Positions 40,693-51,596 of a DNA stretch of 64,000 nucleotides are shown in pieces. Numbering within the stretch: position 1 is the first letter of the stretch; each line of letters starts with the position of its first letter. The DNA comes from Agarophyton chilense. Lineage: Eukaryota; Rhodophyta; Florideophyceae; Gracilariales; Gracilariaceae. The position numbers were made by a program, and so were the translations under genes. The DNA lies in contig JARGXX010000031.1 of assembly GCA_030374765.1 (NCBI GenBank), positions 248,001 through 312,000 on the forward strand, read 5' to 3'. The notes below the pieces were generated by a model. That model searched no databases. It saw only the letters and a program-made list of their open reading frames with translations, and was not told where the DNA came from.

Positions 40693-41955
40693 ATGGGTTT
40701 CTTTCGTCGCGGTAAGCAGCGCCAGGTTACAAGTGAACCTCTACCCGAATGGGATGACACACGCTGGCGTTCCCATCTTCGAGCCAGCGCCCTTGGTGTT
40801 GATTACCATTGCAATCTTTACGTTGAGGTGATTAACAATGAAAGAAAGGAAGCTGCCCGGTTCTTCAAAGAAAACGACGAGGCACGAGCTAGAAGTCACG
40901 CCGAAACTTCGTTTCGAAACAAGCGCATCATTTCTGCTCTTGGCGCACTAGCACCGATTACAAACGCACTTCACCAGAGAGCGGAACCGCTGGCCGGATA
41001 CACGTCTATTGCTGCAATCCCGCATCCCGCCCGTTCGAACATCATATCTATCATATACGCCGCCAGCCGGCTGCAAATGTCTTATCTCACAGATATGGTT
41101 GAATTTCTACGTGAGCAGTTTGGATCCTATCACATTGAGCAAATTCAACAAGGGCTTGGTGACCTGTTTACGCATGTCAACCCAACTGTTCGTGACTCAC
41201 TCTCCACGATGACTCCTTCTCGTGACGACACAAACACAGAGTTAGCCTCAGCGGTGAAGGAATACTATGGTATCTCTGTCAACCCAACCCCCGTTCATTC
41301 CGTTACGCAAGCTGCAACGTCCGTTTCAAACCGAGTGCATGCACCGCCTTTTTCAGCACCCGTACATAGCGCAGTACCGCCTCCACCGCCCATTCGAGCG
41401 ACGAAGGAGACATTGCGCAAATCTCATACCACTCCGTTGTCAGCTGAATCCTCTGACATTGGTCCGATGTCCCCCGAACTTCATAGCTCACAGAGTGGGC
41501 CGCAACATGAGAATAACCTGAAAACTCCTTCCCCGCCTCGTCCAGATCGAAATAGAATGTTTGCAAGTCGTGTACAACCGTCACAATCCAAGCGGGAACA
41601 CGCGCCTCAAAGCCATCAACCAGCGGAAAACCCCACCGCTCCCATCGCTGACGATGTGGGATTGCCAACGGGCCGTTCTTTGTTCACAGACGACGTGGTA
41701 TTGTCTGAGAATTCTGAGCAGCCCGATACACCAGTGCAACAGCAAAGCAAATTGGCGGAAAATGACAATATCCCTGTGCCGGAGACAGAGATTCAACACG
41801 TTTCGTCCCCGAAGCCTCGACCGTTGCGCCAAGACGAAGAGAAACAAGACCGTGAGTTGCCGGAACACCTAAAGAATTTCCAGGACTCGGATGAGATGCT
41901 GTTCAAGAGATATGAACAATTGAAAGAGGTGTGGGCACTTACTGCAGTGCATTAA
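40693..41955 (+). CDS. IST1: IST1-family ESCRT-III protein
   Basis: 420 aa from ATG 40693 (MGFFRRGKQRQ). The IST1 domain spans about residues 25-200. It has basic helices with NERKEAARFFKENDEARARSHAE, then IISIIYAASRLQM (family SxIxAAxRL block), FLREQFGSYHIEQ, and VNPTVRDSLS near 180. Residues 210-395 are Pro/Ser/Gln-rich and disordered. The C terminus has DEMLFKRYEQLK, matching the MIM1 consensus (D/E)xxLxxR(L)xxLK with Tyr for Leu, which binds MIT domains such as that of Vps4. IST1 regulates Vps4 and membrane scission at multivesicular bodies and in cytokinesis. Domain and motif are both present, so the assignment is firm. Confidence 0.87.
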   Translation: MGFFRRGKQRQVTSEPLPEWDDTRWRSHLRASALGVDYHCNLYVEVINNERKEAARFFKENDEARARSHAETSFRNKRIISALGALAPITNALHQRAEPLAGYTSIAAIPHPARSNIISIIYAASRLQMSYLTDMVEFLREQFGSYHIEQIQQGLGDLFTHVNPTVRDSLSTMTPSRDDTNTELASAVKEYYGISVNPTPVHSVTQAATSVSNRVHAPPFSAPVHSAVPPPPPIRATKETLRKSHTTPLSAESSDIGPMSPELHSSQSGPQHENNLKTPSPPRPDRNRMFASRVQPSQSKREHAPQSHQPAENPTAPIADDVGLPTGRSLFTDDVVLSENSEQPDTPVQQQSKLAENDNIPVPETEIQHVSSPKPRPLRQDEEKQDRELPEHLKNFQDSDEMLFKRYEQLKEVWALTAVH

Positions 41956-42340
41956 GGATCAAGCGAGTCCGTTTCACAAATCTAAAGTGAAACAAACATC
42001 TTGGCGATATCTTTCGTGTACTTGCAGTTAACTTGCTTTCGTATGGAACTTGGCGTTTTGCTACAAATACTTCTTAAAGCACACCTTTTCACTACTTTCC
42101 GAGTACCGTCAGTATTTGACCCAGCTTTCTTGAAGTAAATCAATTCGGTATTTTGTTCATAATGGGAGCACTTGGATAATTGCCTCAGGCCGGAAATTAT
42201 CGGTTTCTAAGTTCACTGTTGAGTTGTATCCTAGATTGGGAGATCTTATACTTTCAAACTTTCCTTGTAAACCAGCTCCAGACGAAACTAGGCTTATCAA
42301 CATGTCCTTCGTCTTAAGCGGTAGATGAGAATATTTAGAC
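41956..42340. other. Intergenic between IST1 and BET1-like genes (convergent)
   Basis: About 385 bp between convergent stops. No gene. Should hold both 3' UTRs. Confidence 0.45.
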
Positions 42341-42748
42341 TCAAAATATGAAGTGGAGTATCGCTTCGAACAAAAGTATGATCAGCAACACAAGTGGCCA
42401 TAATAACAGGCAAAAGGAGCGAATATTGTAGGGTGAAACGGAAAGTCCTTCAGTGCCACGATCGGTTCTGACAACGTGGCTAGACACGCTCTCCATGCCA
42501 TGAGAGATATCGTCAAGCATAACATTTTGTGAGTCGACTTCATTATTCATCTGTCCAGCTATTCTTCGAACAGACTCAACACCAGAGGAAAGCCCTCGTA
42601 AAGATTCATTTTGCGTCACAATGGATCGCCGCTGTTGCTCTAACCGCTGCTCTGCGGAGAGCGCTGCTTCGTTCACAGCATCATAACCTGATACGCTAGA
42701 CGTCGGTTTTCGATCACCAAGAAGCTTTTCGCGTGCAGAAAACGACAT
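42341..42748 (-). CDS. BET1: BET1-like Qc-SNARE
   Basis: 135 aa from ATG 42748. The frame stays open 57 codons further upstream, with another ATG at 42898, so a longer form is possible. The SNARE motif covers about residues 35-95: heptad-spaced hydrophobics around LRGLSSGVESVRRIAGQM and the zero-layer region NNEVDSQNVMLDDIS, closely like BET1 (IGDEVKSQNKLLNEM). A C-terminal membrane anchor of about 22 residues (FCLLLWPLVLLIILLFEAIL) ends the protein. BET1-type SNAREs mediate ER-Golgi vesicle fusion. Total length and anchor place it with BET1/Bs14 rather than syntaxins. The shorter start fits the family length. Confidence 0.75.
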   Translation of the reverse strand: MSFSAREKLLGDRKPTSSVSGYDAVNEAALSAEQRLEQQRRSIVTQNESLRGLSSGVESVRRIAGQMNNEVDSQNVMLDDISHGMESVSSHVVRTDRGTEGLSVSPYNIRSFCLLLWPLVLLIILLFEAILHFIF

Positions 42749-43210
42749 TGCATTCTTCCAACCAAAGAACTTGGTATGAGGGATTTCGTCCAAGCGGATT
42801 ATGGGGGGCCTATGCTTTTGGATTGGGATGGACGCAAACCGTTGCGCATCATGTCGCAACAGCGGCAACGACTGTGCCCCGTGAACCGCCGTTTTCATAC
42901 ATACGCTTCGCACGTACAATAAAATAAACGGTCCTTCAAAGCTCTGTGAACTTCAGTATGGGCCATTGCTTGATTTGGTGTGGCCCACACGTCTCTCAAA
43001 TCATTCACTTCGCTTGTGTACCGTTAGATTTTCACCTCCCGCATTGTGTACCCTCCGCTCTACGGGTATCCATCTCAAACCCTTGGTGTTCGATGATCGA
43101 GCTTTCATAGCGACTCCTTTCCTTCTAGAGAGGACTACAGTTTGCAGTCCCCTTAAGACTCTGCAGCAGTTTCTAGAGTGTTTGAGTGCATAGACGCGCT
43201 CACAGGCGTT
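42749..43210. other. Intergenic between BET1-like and Cys/His genes
   Basis: About 460 bp, divergent. The BET1-like frame remains open to about 42919, so part may be coding if the longer start is used. Confidence 0.4.
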
Positions 43211-43609
43211 ATGCAGGACAAGAGAAAATTATCGGTCGGGAACCTTGGTTTCGCTCATTCCACAACTGGAGGGCATCAAGTCTTTTCATTTACAAATTCG
43301 AGTCCCCTGATAAGCCGTAACTCGAACGACTTCGTTTTCTGTGTCCAATCTCGTCGGATACAAGAAACTCTGATGCGAAATGATGATATCACCACATCGA
43401 AAGTTTGTCGAGTTTGTAAAGAACGATACAATCCGAAGGAAAATCAGCCGAACTCATGCCGAAGACACACGGAAATGTTTTCAGGCCGGCTGTTGCGTGT
43501 GGGACCAACGGAAACCAGTGATTTGACTTTCTTCTATGACTGCTGCGGAGCTATTGATGTTGATGCTCCTGGCTGTACCTACGGATATCACGAATCATAC
43601 GATGACTAG
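43211..43609 (+). CDS. Small protein with conserved Cys/His domain
   Basis: 132 aa from ATG 43211; a second ATG lies at codon 55. The last 70 residues carry a metal-site pattern: CRVCKERYNPKENQPNSCRRH, then FFYDCCGAIDVDAPGCTYGYH and an acidic end. The spacing C-x2-C...C-x2-H...C-C-G-x5-6-APGC-x4-H resembles a small domain that I recall from uncharacterised plant and algal proteins, with no name I can give with confidence. It probably binds one or two zinc ions. The first 60 residues have little order. No signal peptide. The function is unknown. Confidence 0.65.
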   Translation: MQDKRKLSVGNLGFAHSTTGGHQVFSFTNSSPLISRNSNDFVFCVQSRRIQETLMRNDDITTSKVCRVCKERYNPKENQPNSCRRHTEMFSGRLLRVGPTETSDLTFFYDCCGAIDVDAPGCTYGYHESYDD

Positions 43610-43929
43610 CTTGAACTCATTTCCTCTATAGAGGCATTTTATTTCTTTTTGTGTTTTTCGAGAGCGATCAATACCAGTCTAGTCTAACTAGGGTTCAGCT
43701 GTGAAGCGGTCCAAAGCTTTCCGGAAGATTGTAAAACCTCTTTTGGGGGACAAAATTCTATAGTTTTATTGTTTCGTTCACCAGAGTCACAACGAAGTCA
43801 AACGCATAACGTATGTTATATGAACAGGCAACGTCCATCTTGGTAAGAAGTTGACTCTCACGACTACAGGCATCTAGTGGGGAGTTTCGATGACGCCTCT
43901 TGCGAGAGGAACATTGTTCAAGTAAGGTA

Positions 43930-44886
43930 TTAAACCCGTATTGGCTCTAATATGCTCTTGGGACCCACGCAATTGCATACGTCAGAGTCCATAGAACTGG
44001 ATTCATGCGGCTTGCGTGAAGCTTGGAGTTGTGGTTTGTTACAATCTCCATGTTTGTTTCGGGCTGTCAAACATTTGTTTTGATTCAGCTTTTTTTCTTC
44101 AATTTTTGTCTCGCACCATGTGGCAAGAGCTCTCACATTCAATGAAATCTCAAGGATTGCGCTGCTGTCTTGAGATCATTCAAAAGTGAATCAACAGGCT
44201 ATCCCCACTATGTACATGCGTGAGAGTTCAGCGGAAGACCTATCAGGACATGCTAGTTTGAGTGCAAGATGCAGTTGGACAACTGGCTGTGTTTGGAACT
44301 CAAAATGCTGGTGATAGGGATTTGAAAGTGATAATACCAAGGAGGACAGCTGAAAGCACCAATTCTTTCCAAAGAACATTATCCTTTTGTGGCAAAGGAG
44401 ATTGATAACCTTTTCATGCTCTCTACTTGTAACATCAACCCCTCTGGAAGTTTGCAGCATTGTACACTCGAACAGCTTAGATGAACGCTCATCTTCATAA
44501 CGTCCCCGAACTCCTTTTTGCCGTCCTTATCAGGCATCGAAGTTGATCAAAAAGAGGTATCTCCGCTGCGACACTGCAAACACATGGATTCGCGTCACCA
44601 TTCTTAGCCTGTTTCTTGTGCTCGGCAGGCGTTACGAGGGTAGTATCCGCAGAAAGCATGTGCAGTACGATAACTCAAGTGAAAGCACTGCAATGCACTG
44701 CCACTCATAAACCCCAGACTCTGTGGCACAGAGGTTACGATGGGTAAAGGATAGCAATCTGGCAATTATCCTTCTCACCACGAATTTCGGGGCGCGAATC
44801 GAGATGTAGTTACCGCACAATCCACGATCACTGAAAAACTTCTGATCTGCAGCAATGTACCATGTTACAGCACATGCTTTGTGCAT
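43930..44886 (-). pseudogene. Decayed unidentified ORF in one frame
   Basis: Three open stretches (44886-44632, 44460-44191, 44142-43930) share one frame on the minus strand, separated by in-frame TGA/TAA codons. The readable parts are Cys- and aromatic-rich. I recognise no family. A transposase remnant is possible but not shown. It could also be chance, as each piece is under 90 codons. Confidence 0.28.
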
Positions 44887-45350
44887 CCTTTCAGTAGTAA
44901 AAAAAGTCGATGCTTGTGCGTCTACATCAAAAATGTTCGCCCATTCTATCCAATTGGTGGTTGTGGCTATGATTTCACACTTCTGTTGATGATTGTCTCA
45001 CCGATAACGGTCTCGGTCTCATACCGTAGCAAAAATTTTGCTTCTCAAAAAAAACAATAAAAGGTTCGCGTGACACCACTACATATTTGATGCACGTACA
45101 GTAAAAATGCTTGTTCTACAAACAGCGATGCTCAACCTCTACATACGATATGGGGATCAGTGATAGCTGTCCAATTCTTTTCTCAACCATTCGGGACTCG
45201 CACGAGCTATGATTGCGCTTTATCTATCAAACTTCTCGTTAAAGCCGCGATCCGTTCCCTATAAAGAAACGCGTACGCCCTTTCAACCGTACATCAAGCG
45301 AATCTCTCATTTCCTTGTTTGCCAAAGAGCACTGGTTATCTTCTTCGAAT
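44887..45350. other. Intergenic upstream of thiol dioxygenase
   Basis: About 465 bp, no gene seen; contains the probable promoter of the dioxygenase gene. Confidence 0.4.
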
Positions 45351-46191
45351 ATGGGTCGTCTTCGAGCGTTCATCTCCACAGTCTTTCCGCGATTCGTCCG
45401 TTCACAGAGAAATATTCCTCGTTGCTCGTTGCAGAAAGTATTTGATGTCGCCAACACCGCCGTGCTGCATGCACGCACCACCTCGTCAGGTAAACAGATT
45501 ACGCTCAGCGACGTACAACTCAGCGAATTAGCACAGACCGTCGCCGCCATGAATGCTGAAGATCTGGTTATAGAAAGGAAACGGTTTATCGATGAAGCCA
45601 ACGACTGCGAGGATCATGAATCCGTTGTTTATGTGCCAGTCGCGGAGAATGAAAACTGTACATTAGCCGTTTTCGTCATTCCGCCGGGACGAAGTATTCC
45701 TCTGCACGACCATCCACACATGTATGTTGTCTCGCGTGTGTTATGGGGTGAATTAGAGGTGAACGCATATGACATTCATCCGTCTGACTCTGCCAATCTC
45801 CCCAATGGTCATTTGTACGCGAGGGAAACCGGGCCGCAAGTAATTCCTTCAGACCAAGTCAAAAGTCTCACTCCCACGTCGAATAACGTTCACGCCTTTT
45901 CTACTTCAGAATGGACTGCCGTGTTTGATGTACTACTTCCACCTTATAATGCCGAACAGCGCAGGGATTGTACTTACTATGAAGTTCTTCTTCCAGGGGA
46001 ATCCCAGCAACATGCCAAGGCTAATGTCATTTTGAAGGTAAGTTCGGGTCGCGCTTTCACTTTGAGTTGTCTCACCTACTTACATTTCATCTATTGTGCG
46101 AATGCCGAAAAAATCACAGAAGACCCCGTGCCCTGATGCCTTCAGAACGGTTGCTTCAGACTACTTAGGTGTTGAAGTTCAAATCAATTAG
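45351..46191 (+). CDS. PCO/ADO-type thiol dioxygenase, two exons
   Basis: Exon 1 is 45351-46037 and exon 2 is 46120-46191; together they give 252 aa. The 82-bp intron has an AAG|GTAAGT donor and an ATCACAG acceptor. Splicing replaces a non-homologous read-through tail with TPCPDAFRTVASDYLGVEV, which matches the PDxF...YxGP end of the family. The cupin core has VFVIPPGRSIPLHDHPHM with the HxH iron ligands, LWGELEVNAYDI, and a third ligand in NNVHAFST, then VLLPPY and RDCTYYE. ADO oxidises cysteamine and N-terminal Cys in animals; PCO oxidises N-terminal Cys of target proteins in plants and senses oxygen through the N-degron pathway. The target here is unknown. The residues before about 40 are Arg-rich. 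Confidence 0.88.
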
Positions 46192-48376
46192 TCCACCATC
46201 CTGCCAAACGCCTCATCATGATCCACAAAGCCCCATATTTCTCAATTGCAACATCATTCCCGAGCACTGTAACATAGTACGCTACTCGAGGGTACTCAGA
46301 GCTGTCGTGGTTTGTATTTTCCGTACTTTCGGATAGAAGAGACGATCTCTTACTTTCTCTGCAGAACAGCGGTGAAAAAACCACCATAGAAAAACGGCAT
46401 ATGTCTCACAAGTAAGTCTTTGCAAAATACAAACAGCCACCCTTCCTGTGAATGACTCTCACTGCCAAAAAGCGCGGTGCTATACAATTCAACTTGCGAA
46501 ATAGCGATGATGAAACTCACACTTAATGGATTTTGAAAGCTGAACTATGCTTCTGTTGCACCAACACAATATGTTTATTGCGTAAGCTCAATACCAGATC
46601 TTACATGGTTATGCTCAAGACCTTGTCTTTAGGAGCACTCTCTTGATTTTCCGCCACGCACAGAAAAGCATGAAAGTACGATTGTAGAACCGATCAGACT
46701 ACCGGTAACCGTTGCCCTTGTTGTATTGTGTCGTGTTCGAAACTAATTCAGGTTAAATTACGAGTCGTCACGATGTACACATTATTCCGCCGAAGCGTAG
46801 CCTCGCTCCAACGAGGGACACCGTAGTCCTCCCACTCCACTGAACGTTAACGCTTACCCCATCTGACGCTCTAGATGTTTCCTAGGCCAGCACCTTCGTT
46901 TAGTTCGCTGTTCTCTACAAGCAATTCTTGTCAATATTCTTTCACACAATATTTAAAGTCTCATGCTGGCGCCCTATTCATATTGAAATAAATCTCTATC
47001 GTGACTGTGTCTCACGCTATGTATGTAGTGGATTCAATTCTACCTCTTGGGGTCCTGTCCTGCAGGAACCAAAAGCTGCGTGAAGAAAGGTTAAAGAAAG
47101 ATTGAAGAAACTTAAATTCTTCTTTTCCTTTACCAAATGCGGGGACATATCTCTAGTTACTTAGTGTCCCCGTTGAGCGTCGTAACTACGACTTTGCACT
47201 ACATTGAATATGAAAGAAATGGACATGTGAGCGTAAAAAAGGGCGCAGATCTTCTGACGGGATTGGGATGGGAAAGAAACGGACTTGGGAGTGCTGGTGT
47301 GAATTGCGCGATCTGGTTGAGTCGTACTTACACTCTTCAAAGCTCGCCCGTTAGCCCTAGCTAGCTGTTGATGTGCTGTCCTTTTTGAAAAGAATCGCAA
47401 ACCGTAGTCCCGTACCGTAAGGAGGCAATCTAGGTAGTCTGCGGAAGACAGTTGCGTGCTCTGCTGTCCTCGCGAGACAGCTCCGCACCCCACTGTACGA
47501 AGACAGTTTATTGTAGGCAGTCGTACGCAGAGCGGAAGGGCTGTTGGTCTAAATTGTAGTATGCGCTCGTAAAGCGCGCGGTGAAATCGGGAAAAATCGA
47601 GCGGGCACAAGGTGACACCCCGTTTGTTCCCTCCGTCCACAGTGTCTCGGGGCGGAGCAAGGGTGAGGTTTAGTGTGCAGCGCCGGCGGTATTGTGCCAG
47701 GTGGCAATTGTGTATTGCACAACCCCCGCCTTGGCGCGATACAATAAAAATTGTTTTTTTGGAGTGGGGCCAATTGCGCAATAACCCGCATTCTGACCCT
47801 AAGCGTGTTATTTTTTCGCGCATCTTCCTCGCGGGCCAGTTTCCCCTACAACTCGTCTTTGCGTGCCCTCGTCGTTTTGTTATCATCCCCCTTATTTTTT
47901 CTGAAGCACAGCACACGCTGCGAAACGCTTCAACTGAAACGTCACTAATTTCATCTATATAGATGATGCTTGGACTCGGAACTCGACGTGTCACCTCTCT
48001 TCGGACAGCATGGGCGGCTTTCGCTCAAGGGAATCATTGATGGTTCGAGCAATTCAGACGGCGTGAAAATATGATGACGAACAAGTCCCATGGCGCCAGC
48101 TTGCGGGATAAGCGGCGAGGGTTACACGCGAAACCTATCTCGACCAAAAGTGTTATTATGCTTCTTTGATCAAAATTACAGCGCGGCGTGCGATAGATGT
48201 ACGCAATTACATTCGAATACAGCAAAAAACTTGTGTGATTTAGCAAAAAAGCCATCATTTTGCTTGTGCGAATGATAGCACGTTTCAAATGGCAGTTTCG
48301 TGGCATGCAGTTCAGAGATTTGGTTCTGTTTTGATTAAGCCTTGCAGAGACCTTAGATGAAGACGAAGATCTTGAT
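46192..48376. other. Gene-poor stretch, no supported gene
   Basis: About 2.2 kb. A 277-codon minus frame (47994-47161) opens with GTG, has no motif and looks compositionally odd; I do not call it. A short plus frame at 47961 (MMLGLGTRRVTSLRTAW...) looks like a mitochondrial presequence but ends after 25 codons without a clear donor. 46700-47160 shows nothing. Confidence 0.35.
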
Positions 48377-49397
48377 ATGAGGATTTCAAATACCGATTCG
48401 GTGATCAAAAAGGTGCGGTTATCAAAACAAGGTATTGGTGATATTAAAGACTACTATTATGCTTTATTTCATGGACGTCACGTTGTGTTCCGCATAAATA
48501 TGCATTCTTTTTGCATCGAGTTTAATGAGGCTATTGGATGTGGTTTTTTGAGAAGTAGTGTGAAATTTGGTGTAGAAAATGCAAAAAGAGCATTATATGA
48601 GGAGACAAAAAACGATGTGAAGGAATTGAGAGCATAACAACTACTTGGAGCGCCATGCCAGGTCAAATACTCACTTTTATCAAACCCTAAGCGCGCACGC
48701 TGTCGTCTCGCGTCCAACGTTTCCATTTCTCCTATGTATTCGTGCAGTTTTGCGACAAGATGTTTCTGTGCCTTGGAAATTCGTTGAGTAATGCATTGGC
48801 TCTCAAATTAGGTTCTAGAAAACTGCGGAATGTTGGACTTATCTTGTCGATCGGGTTGGGAAGAATGCGAACGATAACTAAAAGTACTTGAACGCAGTTG
48901 CAAGTCTTGGATTTGATGAAGTGATTGTGCTTGAAAATTGGAACCGGAAAGCTCAAAGGGAGGTCCTCGAAAAGTTCCGGGACCTCAAATATAAGCAGTG
49001 GTTTGCGATGGACAAGACCCGTGTTGTTAGCCTCGATTAACTTCGCGATGGGATTGGACACTTTGAAGAAAACTTCGATTTTGATAACTTTTTCGATAGC
49101 AGAAAAGTCTTCCATCCCTGTCTTTAGGCGAATGACGGATACCTGTATGCAATTTTTATAGATGGGGAGCGCAAAATTATAATTGATCCAGTTTGAAAGT
49201 ATCACATGGATCTCTTGCAGTCTGCCCTCGAGTCCTGTGTTGTATTAGACCATTCTTTTAGTCCCACTGCGAACTGTCGCTTAGTGCGCGTGCTCCCAGA
49301 GAGGAAGGATGAGAAATGCGCTCGTCGTGGGAAGAAGCATCGTCACCAAGAAGGTCCCTTATGCAGAGTTCGAAAGCTTTGTTATATTAGATCGTAA
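48377..49397 (+). pseudogene. Decayed unidentified reading frame
   Basis: An 86-codon frame (48377-48637) includes INMHSFCIEFNEAIGCGF. A longer readable but broken frame follows at about 48901-49397 with in-frame TAA, TAG and TGA. It reads SLGFDEVIVLENWNRKAQRE, then DGYLYAIFIDGERKIIIDP. The composition is protein-like. I recognise no family; it may be a remnant of a transposon or of a host gene. Confidence 0.25.
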
Positions 49398-49858
49398 ACC
49401 TTTGGATTCCATGCTCCAAGATGCTGGCCCATAGTAGATATGATACCTTTTTTGAGTATACCTTGAACCATATCTGGGTTCCCTAACCTTCTTGCCTGAG
49501 GGCACTGTCACAAACCGACTAGCGGTAGTCCTGAGATAACCAAAATAAAACGCTTTCATCTTCTGCATCTTCTTTGCTTCTTCTTCTTTCTGCGAGGCCT
49601 CTCCTCTTCTTGCTTCACTTCTCACTTTTTGTGAACCTCCACTTCATTCTTCCTCCTCCTGGAGTTACTTCATACTTCTGTAGGGGTCATATTCGATCAG
49701 GCTCTCCTGACCCAACCGAACCGACGAGAGCGTCATCAATAGTGTCTGGGACATCTAGTTTAGCATGTCGGCAGTACGCGAGCACGTGTGATCGTGGTAG
49801 ATTGCGTATGGGCTCCCTTGTATCTGTAGAGCAAAACCCGGCGACGGGAAGTGCTCTC

Positions 49859-50300
49859 AAGGTGTTCGAAGCCTTGCTCCCTGGGGGAGGCAGACTCAGA
49901 GACAGAGCCCTCCGTTCCACCCGTAGTGTGGGGTGTAACTCCCACGGGGGATTCCGGCAGTACCGACGGAGGTGAGGGGTAGAAACCGTTGGATCGGGAA
50001 TGTGTATGGGTATCCCAAAGAATGGTGGAAAATCCGGCGAAGAGGAAAAACGGGGCGACGGTCGGGCACTAACAGGCATCGGACCCGAGAACCAGAAAAG
50101 AGGCGAAACAACAAAAGAAACCCAATACAGGGGCGAAAACCTGTCCTCGAAAGGAAACACAAAAAGCACGCAACAAGTAAGCAGAACCCCCACGGGGTAT
50201 CGTGCACACAGGTCGTCTGAGCGGTCCCAAGGGGGTGGTTGCACGGAACCCAAACGTGGGCACTCTCCAAGTGGAGTCGTGTCCCTACGCAGGCGTTGCT
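49859..50300 (+). repeat. Diverged LTR-like repeat, copy 1
   Basis: About 440 bp aligning by eye with 62850-63290 at roughly 60-65% identity. It starts with near-identical AAGGTGTTCGAAGCCTTGCT and includes AATACWGGGGCG. It lies at the 3' side of the old minus-strand gypsy element, so it may be part of its LTR. Sequence to about 51500 continues without a gene and contains AAATAATAC-type runs (51270-51300) also seen near 59460 and 63360. Confidence 0.5.
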
Positions 50301-51596
50301 AACCAGAGCCCGTTCCGGGTTGTAAGGCCGAAACGATGGCGACGAAGATCCTCTAAAGGTATCGAAGACCAACCTTGGTTACCCTTTTACTCTGAGCTTC
50401 GGACTGTGAGATCTCGTCTCCCTAAGTAGGGCCCGCTAACTAAACTCTACTAATTACAGCAGTGCACACCTGCTCAGGGCCATACACGTGGAGATCCCAC
50501 TGTGAGGGCCCAAAAGTCCAACGTTCTAACAAATATCCGAAAATCGGTGCCGAAATTAAGCCACGTGTACCACGGGGCCAATCCAACCATGGGCCATCCG
50601 AAACTTCTCTTCATAGGCGAACTCTAACCAGAAAACTAGGCCACCTCAGCACACCTTAGAGGGGATCATAGTCATAACCCTCGGAGGTTTCAACCCTCAT
50701 TCTAAGAGTTGCATCTTCAAGTATCCCCTAACTGGGCGTTGCTCTACAGTATCGCCTTCGGGTTGATACTCATACCAACGCACTTTAAACAGTAACCTGT
50801 TGTCCTTTGCATGCCATCCATGATCTAGAATGCGTTCGATGATGTATTCCGTCTCCTCAGTTGCGGAATCCTCAATCGAGGTGACACTCCTCTCAACAGG
50901 TTCCGTATCGTTCGTGTAGTTTCCGCTCTAACGGAGAGAGCAGACACCTGCGACAGCGTTCGGACTGCCGATGGGTCGCTTGCGGCGAAGGAAAAGGGGT
51001 GGTAGAGCTACAACACCAGCGAGCTGGAAGTGGGGTGTAAGGCCACTACTCGCCAGCGAGGGTGAACAGTGCAACTGTAAAACGTTGATGGAACGTAGGT
51101 ACGAGACGGCTCGTGAAGTGGTTGGGGGCTGACTATCTATTATAGCTCGTCCGGATCTCCGGTTAAGGAATCCTAAGCGAGGAACAGAATAGTCATGATG
51201 CCCATGTTGTCTCCTTTACTTGGAGTCGGCGCTCACCTCTGGTACACTATATACTGTGTGCCAGGGTGAGTACCCAAATAATACTTAAATAATACCCAGT
51301 GTTCAGCCACTTAGCCAAACCACTGTGGGGGTATGGTCTGTAATGGACTTACATCTACAAAGGGTAGTAAAGCCAGCCACGTGGATCGCCACTACATGCG
51401 CCGTTGCCAATATGGCATTTCCATGGGAAGGGTCGCAACTATGCGCGCGCCGTGGTAAGCCACTCGACCCATGACGCCACGTGTTCCACTAAGACATTCT
51501 GCCTCTAGGCATCCTATGCGGGATGCCGCTTCATATCACAATGCTGATGATAACACTCACTCATGAGTACCAACCGCGACTTCACGAAAAACCAAC
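50301..51596. other. Gene-free sequence, probable old LTR
   Basis: About 1.3 kb with no recognisable coding content. Probably the rest of a decayed gypsy LTR, but the ends could not be defined. Confidence 0.35.

Noticed and set aside
47161..47994. 277-codon minus-strand frame
   Set aside because: Starts with GTG, has no recognisable motif, and lies in odd-composition sequence with no coding signature.
47961..48038. Mitochondrial presequence-like first exon
   Set aside because: Only 25 codons before a stop, with no clear donor site or downstream exon.
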